From: Bacillota bacterium
GTDB lineage: Bacteria > Bacillota > UBA4882 > UBA8346
Length of the DNA stretch: 64,000 bases
Reading direction: 5' to 3'
NCBI GenBank assembly: GCA_029974635.1
Contig: JARKQY010000056.1
Location: forward strand, 18,102 to 82,101
This document shows positions 45,853-57,733 of this stretch, piece by piece. The notes below the pieces were generated by a model, which saw only the letters and a list, made by a program, of their open reading frames with translations, was not told the origin of the DNA and made no database searches. A program made the translations under genes and the position numbers. Position 1 is the first letter of the stretch. Every line of letters begins with the position of its first letter.

Positions 45853-46833
45853 TTAATACGGCTTACAAATTGATTGATAGCCAGCAATAATACTATAACA
45901 AGCAAACTGGCGATAAATTCCGTAGATTAATGATCCTGTATCCATGTATTTCAGGAATATGGTGTTCAATTCCAGCAGAAGGGGTTTGTGAGCGCCAAGA
46001 ATTACTAAAGTATTCATGCCGCAATAATTTAACAGTTGAATATACTGTATCCGATAACTGATTATCAAAAATGCCGCTATTCCCAAAAGCGCTGCGCCAT
46101 AAAACAAAAAATAATTTCCCAACAGGTTGCCGGCCATGTTCACTCTGCTTATCAACGCGATATGTATATTCAAATAGGCTGTAATGATATGTAACAACCC
46201 CAAGAGAAGGATTCCCAAATAAATGATCCCTTTCCTTAATTGGCTAATATATTCCAGATAGCCTTTCTGCTTGACAAAATAACCTAAAAAGTAGAATACT
46301 ACCCCAGTAAATGCCACATCGGCGTAAAAAAACATTTTCACTATAAAAACACTCAACAGGTAACCGGATAGAGACATTTTTAGGATTATAAGGTTTTTAA
46401 CGAACGGTTTCGTTATCTTTTGATTTAATAGTAGAAAGGCCACGCTGACCAAAAGAATACAAGGCAAAAACCAAATGGGATTGTTCCCGCCATTATAGGC
46501 AGTCCCCGTAATGATTGAACTAAGTTTCGTTACGTGACTTTCGATAAGGGAATAACGCTCATACCGGATATGTCTTGTCCAATAATACAACCAGGAAGCC
46601 AGCGAGAAGAGCACATATGGAATGTATAGCGTTTTGACCTTTGATTTTAAAAATTCCCAAAAAGGTTTATCCTTGTGGACATAGCCGGATAAAAAGAAGA
46701 ATAGAGGCATATGAAAGGAATATATGTAGATGGATCTGGGATTCATGGTATGTCCCCAAACCACCAAAAAAATCCCCAAGCCTTACAGCAAATCAATAAA
46801 ATCATACCTGGATTGGGTTGAAACATTATTCAT
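45853..46833 (-). pseudogene. Membrane acyltransferase 3 family, internal stop
   Basis: A membrane O-acyltransferase of the acyltransferase-3 family (8-10 helices; VVWGHTMNP with the catalytic His, YSFHMPLFFFLSGYV). Reading from ATG 46833 gives MNNVSTQSRYDFIDLL, a TAA stop (46783-46785) and then GLGIFLVVWGHTMNP in the same frame. The usual residue at that position is Lys, so AAA probably became TAA. Translation could restart at TTG 46779, losing 18 residues of the first helix. Homologues acetylate or succinylate cell-surface sugars. Its ATG overlaps the hemerythrin stop. Confidence 0.7.
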
Positions 46834-47233
46834 GCTTACTTATTAAATACTCTCCTAACTTCTTATCCAGCAGTGCGATATGATTTTCCCACCATTCGGA
46901 TAGCTTGCGTTGGGTTTGAATGACCAATACCGACGTTGGTCCTTCACTTGCCAATTCTTTTTTTAAATTGTTGAAATAAACGGTAAAACTCTGATGTTCC
47001 TCCTTATGGGTTGAATATTCCGGGTAATTATACTGGTCCATATATTCTTCTTCAGTTCCAAAATGAACAATTACATATTCATCTAAAAAAGAAATGATCT
47101 TTTCAAGCGTTTCCTTTCCTTTACCTTCGCGCATAGCCTCTAAAAGATTGTTAATTCGCTTGATGAGCTCTTGATGCTGATTATCGATTTCAGCTACACC
47201 CGTAGCCAGACTGGAATTCCATTGTATGGCCAT
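46826..47233 (-). CDS. Bacteriohemerythrin
   Basis: About 135 residues of the hemerythrin family, with metal ligands in IDNQHQELIKRINNL, IVHFGTEEEYM, THKEEHQSF and WWENHIALLDKKLGEYL. It carries a diiron site that binds O2 reversibly, for oxygen supply, sensing or scavenging in an anaerobe. ATG at 47233 follows AAAGGAG. It lies upstream of the broken acyltransferase. Confidence 0.93.
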   Translation of the reverse strand: MAIQWNSSLATGVAEIDNQHQELIKRINNLLEAMREGKGKETLEKIISFLDEYVIVHFGTEEEYMDQYNYPEYSTHKEEHQSFTVYFNNLKKELASEGPTSVLVIQTQRKLSEWWENHIALLDKKLGEYLISKHE

Positions 47234-47371
47234 GTGAGACACTCCTTTCATGTTATAGTAAAAATCTAGTAAAACGTTCTCAAAATAACATTACAATCAG
47301 AATGAACGTTTTACCAAAGTATGGTGTTTCATCTTCATTAATTTTTCATTAATAGTTGCTAGAACGCCATA

Positions 47372-48709
47372 CTAGTCTATCGGCCTCCCCATCTCTAAAT
47401 AATTTTGGGTAAGAGAGTTGAGATTATTTAAAAAACAATCCGCCGGAATATCCCAAAATTCCTGATACTCTCTAACGGCTTGGTTTTGGGCTTTGATTCG
47501 GGCTTCATTAATCTCATCGCAATTGTGGCAAAGTAAAACCATAAGCTTTGCGTCCAGCTCGTTACGCTCAGCCATCTGGGACATGATTTGCAACGAGTCT
47601 GCAGGCGATATTCCTTTACGATAAGGCCGGTCCTCCGTGAGTGCGATAAAAATATCGGAGATGCTTATCACACGGGAACCCAATGATAAACTTTCAGCAT
47701 TAAGATGGAAAGGATAGCCCGAGCCATTGAGTTTTTCGTGATGAAGCGCGGCCCACGAAGTGATAGGTCCCAAATTATTAATGCTTTGCAGCAACCGGTA
47801 GGTATAATAGGAGTGGCTTGTTACGATATTGCGTTCTACTTGAGTTAATGGCGCGTTCTTATTCAAAACAGATTCCGGGACGACAATCTTCCCTAGATCA
47901 TGTAAGAAACCCGCCACTTTAAGCATCAGGCTTTCTTGTTCCGAAAACCCTACCAGCCTCGCCAAGATTTCGGCGCAAGCAGCCGTGCCGCTTGAATGAG
48001 TAGCAGTAAAGCTACTCCTAAAATCAATAATCTGACCGAAAAGTTTCGTGATACTAACTAAAGCTTCCAGATCCAGTTCGATATTGAAATGGCTCGCTCG
48101 TTTCAGCAGGTGCGTATTCTTGGTTGGCGCAAGCAGATCCAGCCAGAAAAATTCTTTGGCGGCCAATCTGGTAAAGATGGTCACCATCCGGGGATCAAAC
48201 ATTTTTCCGGAATATTCGCCAATCCGTTTACATATCCCATTAGCCTGACCGATAATGTCTTTATGCGGATCGATCAAAACGGCTATCCGATCAGCAAGAT
48301 GCAGAATGGAACTACCGCGGAGGACCCATTCAGGCAAATTAAAACCTCCGGCCTTCTCAACCTCTCCCCAAGGTAAATGATGGTAGCGAATCAACTGGGC
48401 AATTGACGCCAAAGGTTTAAACTTGCTAAATAGCCGGAAACCTAGTTCGGCATGCTGATAGGGATTTTCAACTTCAAATCGTAATGCCTCCAGCCTTTCT
48501 TTCGAAGACAATCCGCCACCATCGTGCAAATACCCGGCCAAAGTAAGATTGTTTTGTTCCTCCAAGGATAAACCCATTTCCCTGGCGATATTAAAACTGA
48601 TATATGCTACCCGTTTATGATGATCCGCCAGAGCCGGACTGACCAGATCAACCGCTTCAGCCAAACATTCAACCAATTCAGACAATAAAATATGTAATTC
48701 CAGGTGCAT
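47372..48709 (-). CDS. Tandem HD and HD-GYP domain protein
   Basis: The 445-residue protein holds an N-terminal HD domain (ADHHKRVAYISFNI, LAGYLHDGGGL, LIRYHHLPWGE, about 25-135) and a C-terminal HD-GYP domain (FLHDLGKIVVPESV about 268-281, ALHHEKLNGSGYPF about 325-338, DIFIALTEDRPYR). HD-GYP domains hydrolyse c-di-GMP (some cGAMP or c-di-AMP). The first domain has GGGL where LGKL is usual, so may be a sensor or inactive copy. No membrane or receiver domain is seen. Confidence 0.85.
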   Translation of the reverse strand: MHLELHILLSELVECLAEAVDLVSPALADHHKRVAYISFNIAREMGLSLEEQNNLTLAGYLHDGGGLSSKERLEALRFEVENPYQHAELGFRLFSKFKPLASIAQLIRYHHLPWGEVEKAGGFNLPEWVLRGSSILHLADRIAVLIDPHKDIIGQANGICKRIGEYSGKMFDPRMVTIFTRLAAKEFFWLDLLAPTKNTHLLKRASHFNIELDLEALVSITKLFGQIIDFRSSFTATHSSGTAACAEILARLVGFSEQESLMLKVAGFLHDLGKIVVPESVLNKNAPLTQVERNIVTSHSYYTYRLLQSINNLGPITSWAALHHEKLNGSGYPFHLNAESLSLGSRVISISDIFIALTEDRPYRKGISPADSLQIMSQMAERNELDAKLMVLLCHNCDEINEARIKAQNQAVREYQEFWDIPADCFLNNLNSLTQNYLEMGRPID

Positions 48710-49042
48710 AAGCTACCTCTCGGTCGTTATGTAAGTCTCTATCCCGGATAAGCCGGAAGCAAATTAGTGTCAGAGAATTTTGGATTACTTATTCACATTA
48801 TCGGTAGCATTTTTGATATTCTGAACCTTTACCCTAACAAGTTAGGATTTAGTCGCCTTGCTTAAGTTAGCCCAATATACAAAGAGCATGGTTTCCGAAA
48901 TCGGATTCCTTGTATAACTTCAGCTTCACGCGGTAATGATATGAGCAATCCTCGTTCTTAGCGGAATCTTCCATCTATTTCAATACCTTCATATTGGTTT
49001 CGCCGGCATTTGGGGACTACTTCATTAAATCCCGAGGTTTAA

Positions 49043-49483
49043 ATGGACCGGAATTTGCGCGGATTAACTGCCGGCATAACTGCCGCAGCGCCTAAATATA
49101 TATGGAACCTAATTGACTATTATCTGCTTCACCTAACCAGCCGTCTCTATCTCGATTGGCCGGCCATACTGATAATCGGCCGTCTCCCTGGATCCGTACC
49201 TGATTTCATCCTGGCCACTTTTTATCTCTTCCTGTGGGAAGGATTAATGGGGATTATTTTTGCCTTCCTTATCAGGAAAACAGCCTCGCGGGCGTATATT
49301 ATCAACGGCATCATGTTTAGCTTCGCCATTGATTTCATATTTCGCATTTTAGTCGTTTTTTATCAAATTCCAGTCTTATCAGATCCATATGCGCCACCAG
49401 GAATGATATCTAGCCTATTTGCAGTTTTTTTATGGGGCGGGCTAACCGGCTTAATTCTCAAACGGCTTGATACACCGCATTAA
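49043..49483 (+). CDS. Hypothetical four-helix membrane protein
   Basis: The 146-residue protein has four predicted membrane helices (around 20-35, 55-78, 86-112 and 122-138) and a short basic start. I do not recognise a family. CCCGAGG precedes the ATG at 5 bp. It lies between unrelated genes without an operon partner. Confidence 0.7.
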   Translation: MDRNLRGLTAGITAAAPKYIWNLIDYYLLHLTSRLYLDWPAILIIGRLPGSVPDFILATFYLFLWEGLMGIIFAFLIRKTASRAYIINGIMFSFAIDFIFRILVVFYQIPVLSDPYAPPGMISSLFAVFLWGGLTGLILKRLDTPH

Positions 49484-49510
49484 TTATTTTCCGTAATTTC
49501 GGAGGATGTT

Positions 49511-49583
49511 CGTTCAGCGTTCCGTGTTCATCGTTCAGCGATTAAGCATAGAGCCTAAAACCTTGAACTCGGAACGCTGAACG
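49511..49583. repeat. Inverted dispersed repeat, CGTTCAGCGTTCCG type
   Basis: Perfect 14-bp arms CGTTCAGCGTTCCG (49511-49524) and CGGAACGCTGAACG (49570-49583), with a second partial copy of TCGTTCAGCG inside. It lies in the 412-bp gap between the membrane protein and gatB. The remainder of this gap holds only the hairpin below. Confidence 0.7.
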
Positions 49584-49835
49584 TTGGACCCGGAACCTAA
49601 CAAAGGGATAAACCTAGCAAATTAATTATTCCAATCCTGCCGGCAAGACTCACGCTAACATTTTTCATCATCTTAAACTGCTGTGATCCTATTAAAAAAT
49701 TGCCCCTTTCGACCGCTTTCATCAGCGCTCATTTTAATATAAATGAATAAGTTCAGCGGATGCGTTGGTGGCACAACTCTTGAATGATTATTCCGGGAGA
49801 AGAGCGGACGGGTTAATTATAATGCATAATGAAAC

Positions 49836-49856
49836 AAGAGCCAAAAGGCTCTTATC
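49836..49856 (-). terminator. Terminator after gatB
   Basis: AAGAGCC, loop AAAA, GGCTCTT (49836-49853). On the minus strand it is followed by GTTTCATT, a weak T-tract, 43 bp past the gatB stop codon. Confidence 0.5.
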
Positions 49857-49895
49857 GTAAACTCATAAACTGAATTAAGATAACGATATATATTC

Positions 49896-51359
49896 CTACT
49901 TCCGCTGCTCCAGTTCTTTCCGCAACAACTCATTGACCATGGCCGGGTTGGCCCGTCCCTTGGTCTCCTTCATCATCTGCCCCACCAGGAAACCGAGGGC
50001 TTGAGCTTTGCCGCCAAGGTAATCAGCTGCCGACTGCGGGTTGGCATCGATAACTTTCTTGGCAATGGCCGCCAGTTCGCCGCTATCGCTAATCTGGACC
50101 AATCCTTTCTCTTGCACAATGGCCTCCGGGTCTTTCCCGGTCATGAACATCTCTTCAAAGACGGTCTTGGCTATTTTACCGCTGATAGTACCGGCGTCAA
50201 TCAATTTCAGCATTTTGGCCAAAGCCGCAGGGGTGATTTTTACTGCGGTTATCTCTATCTTCTCCTGGTTCAGCAACCGCATCAATTCCACCATCACCCA
50301 GTTGCTGACCGCCTTAGCTTCCCCGTATTCCTTGACGGCGGCTTCAAAATAATCCGCCAACTCCCTTGAGCCGCTAATCAGATTCGCATCATATTCCGGA
50401 AGACCCCAAATTTCCATATACCGTCTTTTCCGGGAATCCGGCAGCTCCGGAATCGTATTGCGCAGCCTTTGGAGCCGTTCATCATCGATAACCATCGGCA
50501 CCAGATCCGGTTCGGGAAAATAGCGGTAGTCGCTGGCTCCCTCCTTGGAACGCATCAAAACGGTAACCCCTTTATTCTCATCCCAGGCCCGGGTCTGTTT
50601 GAACATCTTCTCGCCTTTATCGTATAATTCGGCTTGCCGCTCCGCCTCGTATTCCAAGGCCGACTGAACGGCTTTAAAGGAGTTCAGGTTTTTGATCTCC
50701 GCGAGAATCCCAAATTCTTTAGCACCTTTAGGCCGCAACGAAATATTCGCGTCACAGCGCAGCGACCCTTCTTCCATTTTGCAATCGGAGATTCCGGTAT
50801 ATAGTAACAGAGTCCTAAGTTTTTCCAGATATTCCTTGGCTTCTTGCGCCGATCTCAGGTCGGGTTCGCCCACGATCTCAATGAGGGGAACACCACAGCG
50901 GTTGTAATCCTGCTGTCCGTAATCGGAGTCCAGGATACCGGTGCCGGAATGCACAGTCTTACCGGCGTCCTCCTCCAGATGTACCCGGTTGATCCGGACT
51001 TTTTTCAACTCTCCGTTTCCCGATGCAACCTCAATCCAACCGCTTTTACACAAGAGAAAGTCGTTATACTGGGATATCTGATAAGCCTTTGGCAGATCAG
51101 GGTAGAAGTATTGCTTGCGGTCGAATTTGCTGTAAGGCGATATCTCACAGTTTAGCGCCAGCCCGGCGGTAATGGTATAATCCATCGCCTTCTCATTGAG
51201 CACCGGAAGCACCCCGGGCAGCCCAAGACATACCGGACAGACGTGGCTATTCGGCTCACCGCCGAACTCCGTAGTACAGCCGCAAAATATTTTGGAATCT
51301 GTTTTCAATTCGGCATGGACTTCCAGACCGATTACGATTTCATAATCATTTAAAGGCAT
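49896..51359 (-). CDS. gatB: Asp/Glu-tRNA amidotransferase subunit B
   Basis: About 487 residues. [21 protein letters not shown] at the start (split here by context), the zinc motif CGCTTEF...HVCPVC and YCPD-like [14 protein letters not shown] are GatB hallmarks; the C-terminal GatB/YqeY domain ends [20 protein letters not shown]. It phosphorylates and amidates Glu-tRNA(Gln) or Asp-tRNA(Asn) within GatCAB. Start ATG at 51359 (the GTG at 51368 is within the ribosome binding region). The operon is gatC-gatA-gatB with a 178-bp gap before gatB. Confidence 0.97.
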   Translation of the reverse strand: MPLNDYEIVIGLEVHAELKTDSKIFCGCTTEFGGEPNSHVCPVCLGLPGVLPVLNEKAMDYTITAGLALNCEISPYSKFDRKQYFYPDLPKAYQISQYNDFLLCKSGWIEVASGNGELKKVRINRVHLEEDAGKTVHSGTGILDSDYGQQDYNRCGVPLIEIVGEPDLRSAQEAKEYLEKLRTLLLYTGISDCKMEEGSLRCDANISLRPKGAKEFGILAEIKNLNSFKAVQSALEYEAERQAELYDKGEKMFKQTRAWDENKGVTVLMRSKEGASDYRYFPEPDLVPMVIDDERLQRLRNTIPELPDSRKRRYMEIWGLPEYDANLISGSRELADYFEAAVKEYGEAKAVSNWVMVELMRLLNQEKIEITAVKITPAALAKMLKLIDAGTISGKIAKTVFEEMFMTGKDPEAIVQEKGLVQISDSGELAAIAKKVIDANPQSAADYLGGKAQALGFLVGQMMKETKGRANPAMVNELLRKELEQRK

Positions 51360-51536
51360 AAAGGTCACTTCCCGTTATTGGTTACTAGAAATTAGTTATT
51401 AGTCATCCATCCCGGCCCGCCAGTGCACATGAAAGGATGAAATTTAAGAGCCATAAACAAATGCAGCTTCTTCAGCCCCAAGTGTATGCAGTCGTCCTGT
51501 ACATCCTGCCAATCCTAATCATCCCGATAATCCCGA

Positions 51537-52997
51537 TCAAATTTCAGGCCGTTTCTTATGAAAATCCGTAGCCTGCTCAAATCCATAAGCGGCCCGCAGC
51601 AGAATTTCTTCTTTAAATAACGGGCCCAGCATCTGCAAGCCTATGGGCATACCGTTGTCGAATCCGCCCGAAATGGAGATTCCGGGAAGCCCGGCCAGGT
51701 TGCAGGTGACGGTAAAGATATCTTCCAGATACATCTCCAAAGGATCTTTGGTTTTGGAACCGATTTTGAAAGCTACCGAAGGGGTGGTCGGCGTCAAAAT
51801 CAAATCACAGCTTTTAAAGGCATTATCGAAGTCGTTCCGGATCAAAGTCCGGACTTTCTGGGCCTTTAGATAATAGGCGTCATAATACCCGGAGCTTAAA
51901 ACATAGGTGCCGGTCATTATCCGGCGCTTCACTTCCGCTCCGAAACCCTCCTGACGGGTTTTCATGAACAGCTCCACCGCATCGGATACTTTTTGGGAAG
52001 TCCGGTGTCCGTAACGGACCCCGTCATAACGGGCCAAATTGGAGCTGGCTTCCGCCGGGGCAATAATATAATAAGCGGCTAGGGCGTACTCGGTATGCGG
52101 CAACGAAACTTCCACGATTTCCGCTCCCAAATCCTTAAACACCTTCACCCCATTTTGAACGGCATCTTTAACCGGAAGGCTGATGCCTTCTCCTAAGTAT
52201 TCTTTGGCCAAACCGATCCGCAGTCCCTTGGCTCCCTTTTTCATTTCCTGAAGATAATCGGGAGCGGGCTGATTTACTGAAGTCGAATCCTTGGGATCAT
52301 ATTTGGCGATAGCCTGCAATAATAATGCGCAATCAGTCACATCTTTCGTTAACGGGCCGATTTGATCCAGGGACGAGGCATACGCCACTAAACCGTACCG
52401 CGATACCCGGCCGTATGTCGGTTTCAGGCCTACTATCCCGCAGTATCCGGCCGGTTGCCGGATGGAACCGCCGGTGTCGGAGCCCAATGCTAAAATCGTT
52501 TCATCGGCGCAAACAGCCGCCGCCGAGCCGCCGCTTGAGCCGCCGGGAACCGCTTCGATATCCCAGGGGTTTCGGGTGGTGAACAAGCCGGAATTTTCGG
52601 TGGAAGAACCCATCGCGAATTCATCCATATTGGTTTTCCCAACCAGTACCATCATTTGATTCCGAATTTCCGCAATAACGGTGGCATCATAAGGCGGAAT
52701 ATAATTTTCCAGAATCTTTGAAGCGCAGGTTGTCCGCAGACCGGCTGTTGATATATTATCTTTGATGGCAACGGGAATACCCGCCAGCGGTGGCAGCTTA
52801 ACGCCTTTACTTACTGCTTCGTCCACCCTCCGGGCCGCCTGGTAAGCTTCTTCTTCGGCCAAAGTAACAAAAGCGTGAATCTTTGGTTCCGCCTGCCTGG
52901 CGCGCTCCAGAACCGATTCGGCAACTTCCACGGCCTTTACTTCCTTAGCGGCGATTAATTGCTGCAATTCATGGGCGGTTTTTTGATATAACTCCAA
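51537..52997 (-). CDS. gatA: Asp/Glu-tRNA amidotransferase subunit A
   Basis: The 486-residue amidase-signature protein contains AIKDNIST (catalytic Lys about 79), [11 protein letters not shown] and [13 protein letters not shown], giving the Ser-cisSer-Lys triad. It releases ammonia from glutamine for transamidation by GatB. It follows gatC after 48 bp. Confidence 0.97.
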   Translation of the reverse strand: MELYQKTAHELQQLIAAKEVKAVEVAESVLERARQAEPKIHAFVTLAEEEAYQAARRVDEAVSKGVKLPPLAGIPVAIKDNISTAGLRTTCASKILENYIPPYDATVIAEIRNQMMVLVGKTNMDEFAMGSSTENSGLFTTRNPWDIEAVPGGSSGGSAAAVCADETILALGSDTGGSIRQPAGYCGIVGLKPTYGRVSRYGLVAYASSLDQIGPLTKDVTDCALLLQAIAKYDPKDSTSVNQPAPDYLQEMKKGAKGLRIGLAKEYLGEGISLPVKDAVQNGVKVFKDLGAEIVEVSLPHTEYALAAYYIIAPAEASSNLARYDGVRYGHRTSQKVSDAVELFMKTRQEGFGAEVKRRIMTGTYVLSSGYYDAYYLKAQKVRTLIRNDFDNAFKSCDLILTPTTPSVAFKIGSKTKDPLEMYLEDIFTVTCNLAGLPGISISGGFDNGMPIGLQMLGPLFKEEILLRAAYGFEQATDFHKKRPEI

Positions 52998-53045
52998 ATC
53001 AAGTCCTCCCGTTGTTGGTAATTAGTTGACAGTTGCCTAAACTAG

Positions 53046-53336
53046 TCAATCCTCTAATAGTTTGGGTACTTTGAAGTAGTTGCCAATCCGATCCGGCGCA
53101 TTGGCCAGCACCTCTTCAGGGTCCATGGATGGCTTTAGTTCATCTTTCCGGAATATATTATGAACCGGAATCACATGGGCCGTCGGTTCGATGGCGGAAG
53201 TATCCAATTGGTTTAGCTTTTCAACGTAATCTAGAATCTCATTCAACTGCATCGTAAACTGTTCTTTTTCGGACCCGTCCAATTCCAAACGGGCCAGCCG
53301 GGCAATATGTTCCACTTCCTTGATGGATAAACTCAT
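53046..53336 (-). CDS. gatC: Asp/Glu-tRNA amidotransferase subunit C
   Basis: The 96-residue protein starts MSLSIKEVEHIARLARLEL and ends with YFKVPKLLED, the GatC pattern. It stabilises the GatA-GatB contact. GGAGTG precedes the ATG. First gene of gatCAB. Confidence 0.95.
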   Translation of the reverse strand: MSLSIKEVEHIARLARLELDGSEKEQFTMQLNEILDYVEKLNQLDTSAIEPTAHVIPVHNIFRKDELKPSMDPEEVLANAPDRIGNYFKVPKLLED

Positions 53337-53505
53337 GCAAACACTCCTTGCCGTGTGTAATAATCATGAAAATAATCCTACGCTTTATTGTATCATAAAT
53401 TAAAATTTCTGACATTACAAATTTTATGCATAACAAAAATATAACACAATTACTCCAAGCGCCCCATATCAGAACCTACGCTGGAACTTGACAAGCTCTT
53501 TGATA

Positions 53506-55536
<2,031 letters not shown>

Positions 55537-55593
55537 TTATCCAGTGAATTATATATTATTATTTAAAATTCCTGCTGAAATATTTTATATACA

Positions 55594-55623
55594 TAAAAAA
55601 CTAGCCCTCTTCCAAGAGCTAGT
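55594..55623 (-). terminator. Terminator of the GNAT gene
   Basis: On the minus strand ACTAGCTCTTGGAAGAGGGCT-type hairpin (55600-55623) is followed by TTTTTT. It ends transcription 40 bp past the acetyltransferase stop and protects ligA. Confidence 0.85.
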
Positions 55624-55663
55624 GTTGCGACAGTTTCCCAATTAAGTTTCAACGTTTCCTTAA

Positions 55664-56119
55664 TTAAGTCGCCATCATCAGGCTTTTTCCTTCCAGACCA
55701 CACTTTTCATAGAACGATTTGGCCCCGCCCTGCCACAAATCAGTGGCCACTTCCAAACCATGACATTGTCTCTCTGCAGCCTTTTTTTGCACAAATTCAA
55801 CCAATGCTTTTCCAACACCGCGTCCTCTAAATTCCTCCGTAACCACCAATTCTTGAATACTGGCAATCTGGCCTAAATGATGGAATACATCGAGATAATA
55901 CAGGGTAACAAAACCAATTACCTTATCATGTAGGGCAGCCACATAAGCCTCACGCTCACCGGAATTAAAGAAAGCTTTGAAAATACGCGCGAAATTAGTT
56001 TCAGCTTTACTGCCGCAGGTATTGCTTGTCCCTACTAGCTGTCTGTATAACCGATATACATCGCGATAGTCCTCATCAAGCATTGGCCGAATTTGTAACC
56101 CTATTGGAATTAGTCTCAT
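55664..56119 (-). CDS. GNAT family N-acetyltransferase
   Basis: The 151-residue GNAT protein begins LQIRPMLDEDYRDVYRL and has ELVVTEEFRGRGVGKALVEF (acetyl-CoA site, about 94-113) and GLEVATDLWQGGAKSFYEKCG. Substrate unknown. It is a single-gene unit with its own terminator. Confidence 0.87.
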   Translation of the reverse strand: MRLIPIGLQIRPMLDEDYRDVYRLYRQLVGTSNTCGSKAETNFARIFKAFFNSGEREAYVAALHDKVIGFVTLYYLDVFHHLGQIASIQELVVTEEFRGRGVGKALVEFVQKKAAERQCHGLEVATDLWQGGAKSFYEKCGLEGKSLMMAT

Positions 56120-56500
56120 CTGTTTTCACCTCCGTTTCATTTGAGATTCTTTTATGTTAGAGTGAGCGGGACTCACACTGCCGAAAAATACTGCTATATA
56201 TATTATCGACAAGATTGGATTTTTTTCTCCATAAAAATTAAAATATTTACAACGATTTTTCGTTAAACCCGCAATTAAAATTTCTATAATCCTATGTTAC
56301 CACATTTATTACTAAAATATTACATATATTTTTGCATAATTACCTAAAATTTTTACATGCAATCCTGTTTAGATTCTTATGAAACACAAACGATTTATAT
56401 TCTATTCTTTCGCAACTCTTTTTAACTTGGCAGCAGGATTTTATAAATCGAAAGTAGAAATAAATGTTAAAATTATCAATTCCTTTTGGAGGGTTTTATA

Positions 56501-56755
56501 ATGAAGACTACCGGAATTGTACGGAAAGTAGATGAACTCGGCAGGATAGTAATTCCCAAAGAAACCCGGGAACAGCTTTATATCGCCATCAAGGATCCCT
56601 TGGAAATCTTTTTGGATGAAGATGAACCGGCCCTGGTTCTCAAGAAATATATCCCCGGTTGTATTTTTTGCGGGGAAATGAATGAAGTCAGGAATTTTAA
56701 GGATAAACTGATATGCACAAGCTGTATCGGCAATATTGAGAAGGAAGCAAAATAA
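56501..56755 (+). CDS. AbrB/SpoVT-type regulator with zinc ribbon
   Basis: The 84-residue protein has an N-terminal AbrB swapped-hairpin domain (TGIVRKVDELGRIVIPKETR) and a C-terminal Cys4 ribbon (CIFCGEMNEV ... KLICTSCIGNI). Such proteins are transition-state or sporulation-linked regulators in Bacillota. ATG at 56501 follows TTGGAGG. It lies just downstream of nothing related and converges with the PPTase gene, with a shared strong terminator between. Confidence 0.92.
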   Translation: MKTTGIVRKVDELGRIVIPKETREQLYIAIKDPLEIFLDEDEPALVLKKYIPGCIFCGEMNEVRNFKDKLICTSCIGNIEKEAK

Positions 56756-56825
56756 CGCTCCAATGAATTGCCGCAGGAAAACTAATCTTATTATTTCATT
56801 TGTTTCATCGATCTGCATCTACATA

Positions 56826-56852
56826 AAAACCCCCGGCGTACCCGGGGGTTTT
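56826..56852. terminator. Bidirectional terminator between AbrB-type and PPTase genes
   Basis: ACCCCCGG, loop CGTAC, CCGGGGGT (56829-56849), with A-run before and T-run after. It serves the plus-strand AbrB-type gene and, in reverse, the minus-strand PKS operon. Confidence 0.9.
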
Positions 56853-56940
56853 AGTTGTCTTTGCTGGCTAGAAAGCCAAGGGCCGGGAATGAATTCTTCT
56901 TCAGCCTTACCCCTTACAGACAAGCAACCCGGACATCCCG

Positions 56941-57717
56941 TCAAATATAGGCCACTTGATTCCGCAATGACTCCACATCCAAACTTAGCTTCGTCTTCAT
57001 CGGATGTACGATTGAACACATATAGCCGTCCATCGTAAACGAAATGACTTTATATTGGGCGAAGTTTTTATAATAACTCATAAAATAATCGCCACAAACC
57101 TCAATCTTCGAGATCTCAAAAATTTGAAACGGGGTCATCAAACCCGTTTTCAGAACCTTGGACAACGCCTCCTTGGCGGTCCATAAAAGCATCAACCCGG
57201 TATCGTATGCAGCGGAAAAAGATTTGAGCTGCTCCGCTTCAAATCCGGTTATTTGTCTTTCCAGAACCTCCCGCTTGTCTTGATAGATTTCTTCAATATC
57301 GATTCCCATGGGATGAGCTTCGGGAAAGGCCAGCGCCGCTCCGAAATCAGCGCAATGGCTAACGCTGACTTGAATATTCGGCTGGTTGGAGACTACCACC
57401 GGTTGGGTAAAGATACCCGATTGGATCCAAATGTCCGCCAAATTGCCTTCATGAATCAGGGCTGCCACTGCTTGCTTAGCCACAAAACGACCCATCAAAT
57501 AACTTTTGATCCGCTTTTCAAATTTCAAAGCATGATAGTAAGCCCGCTCCTCCGGGTGCAAATGCTTTACAATATCTTCATAATCCGTCATGCTCTCCAT
57601 CATACAGAAACATAACGCCGCCTGATATGATCCTTCCGGACGGACTAATTCCAACGGTTGATTGTATATCCAACGTTTTTTCATTTTACGTTTGATCTCC
57701 GGCTTTAATTTTGTCAT
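56941..57717 (-). CDS. Sfp-type 4'-phosphopantetheinyl transferase
   Basis: The 258-residue protein has the Sfp-family motifs VSVSHCADFGAALAF, MGIDIEEIYQDK (metal Asp) and LLWTAKEALSKVLKTG (Glu and Lys of the acid/base site). It moves phosphopantetheine from CoA to the Ser of carrier proteins, here the two ACPs of the PKS encoded in the same operon. 16 bp separate it from the metallophosphoesterase. The length of about 250 is that of Sfp enzymes. Confidence 0.93.
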   Translation of the reverse strand: MTKLKPEIKRKMKKRWIYNQPLELVRPEGSYQAALCFCMMESMTDYEDIVKHLHPEERAYYHALKFEKRIKSYLMGRFVAKQAVAALIHEGNLADIWIQSGIFTQPVVVSNQPNIQVSVSHCADFGAALAFPEAHPMGIDIEEIYQDKREVLERQITGFEAEQLKSFSAAYDTGLMLLWTAKEALSKVLKTGLMTPFQIFEISKIEVCGDYFMSYYKNFAQYKVISFTMDGYMCSIVHPMKTKLSLDVESLRNQVAYI

Positions 57718-57733
57718 TCTTTATGATTTTTCA

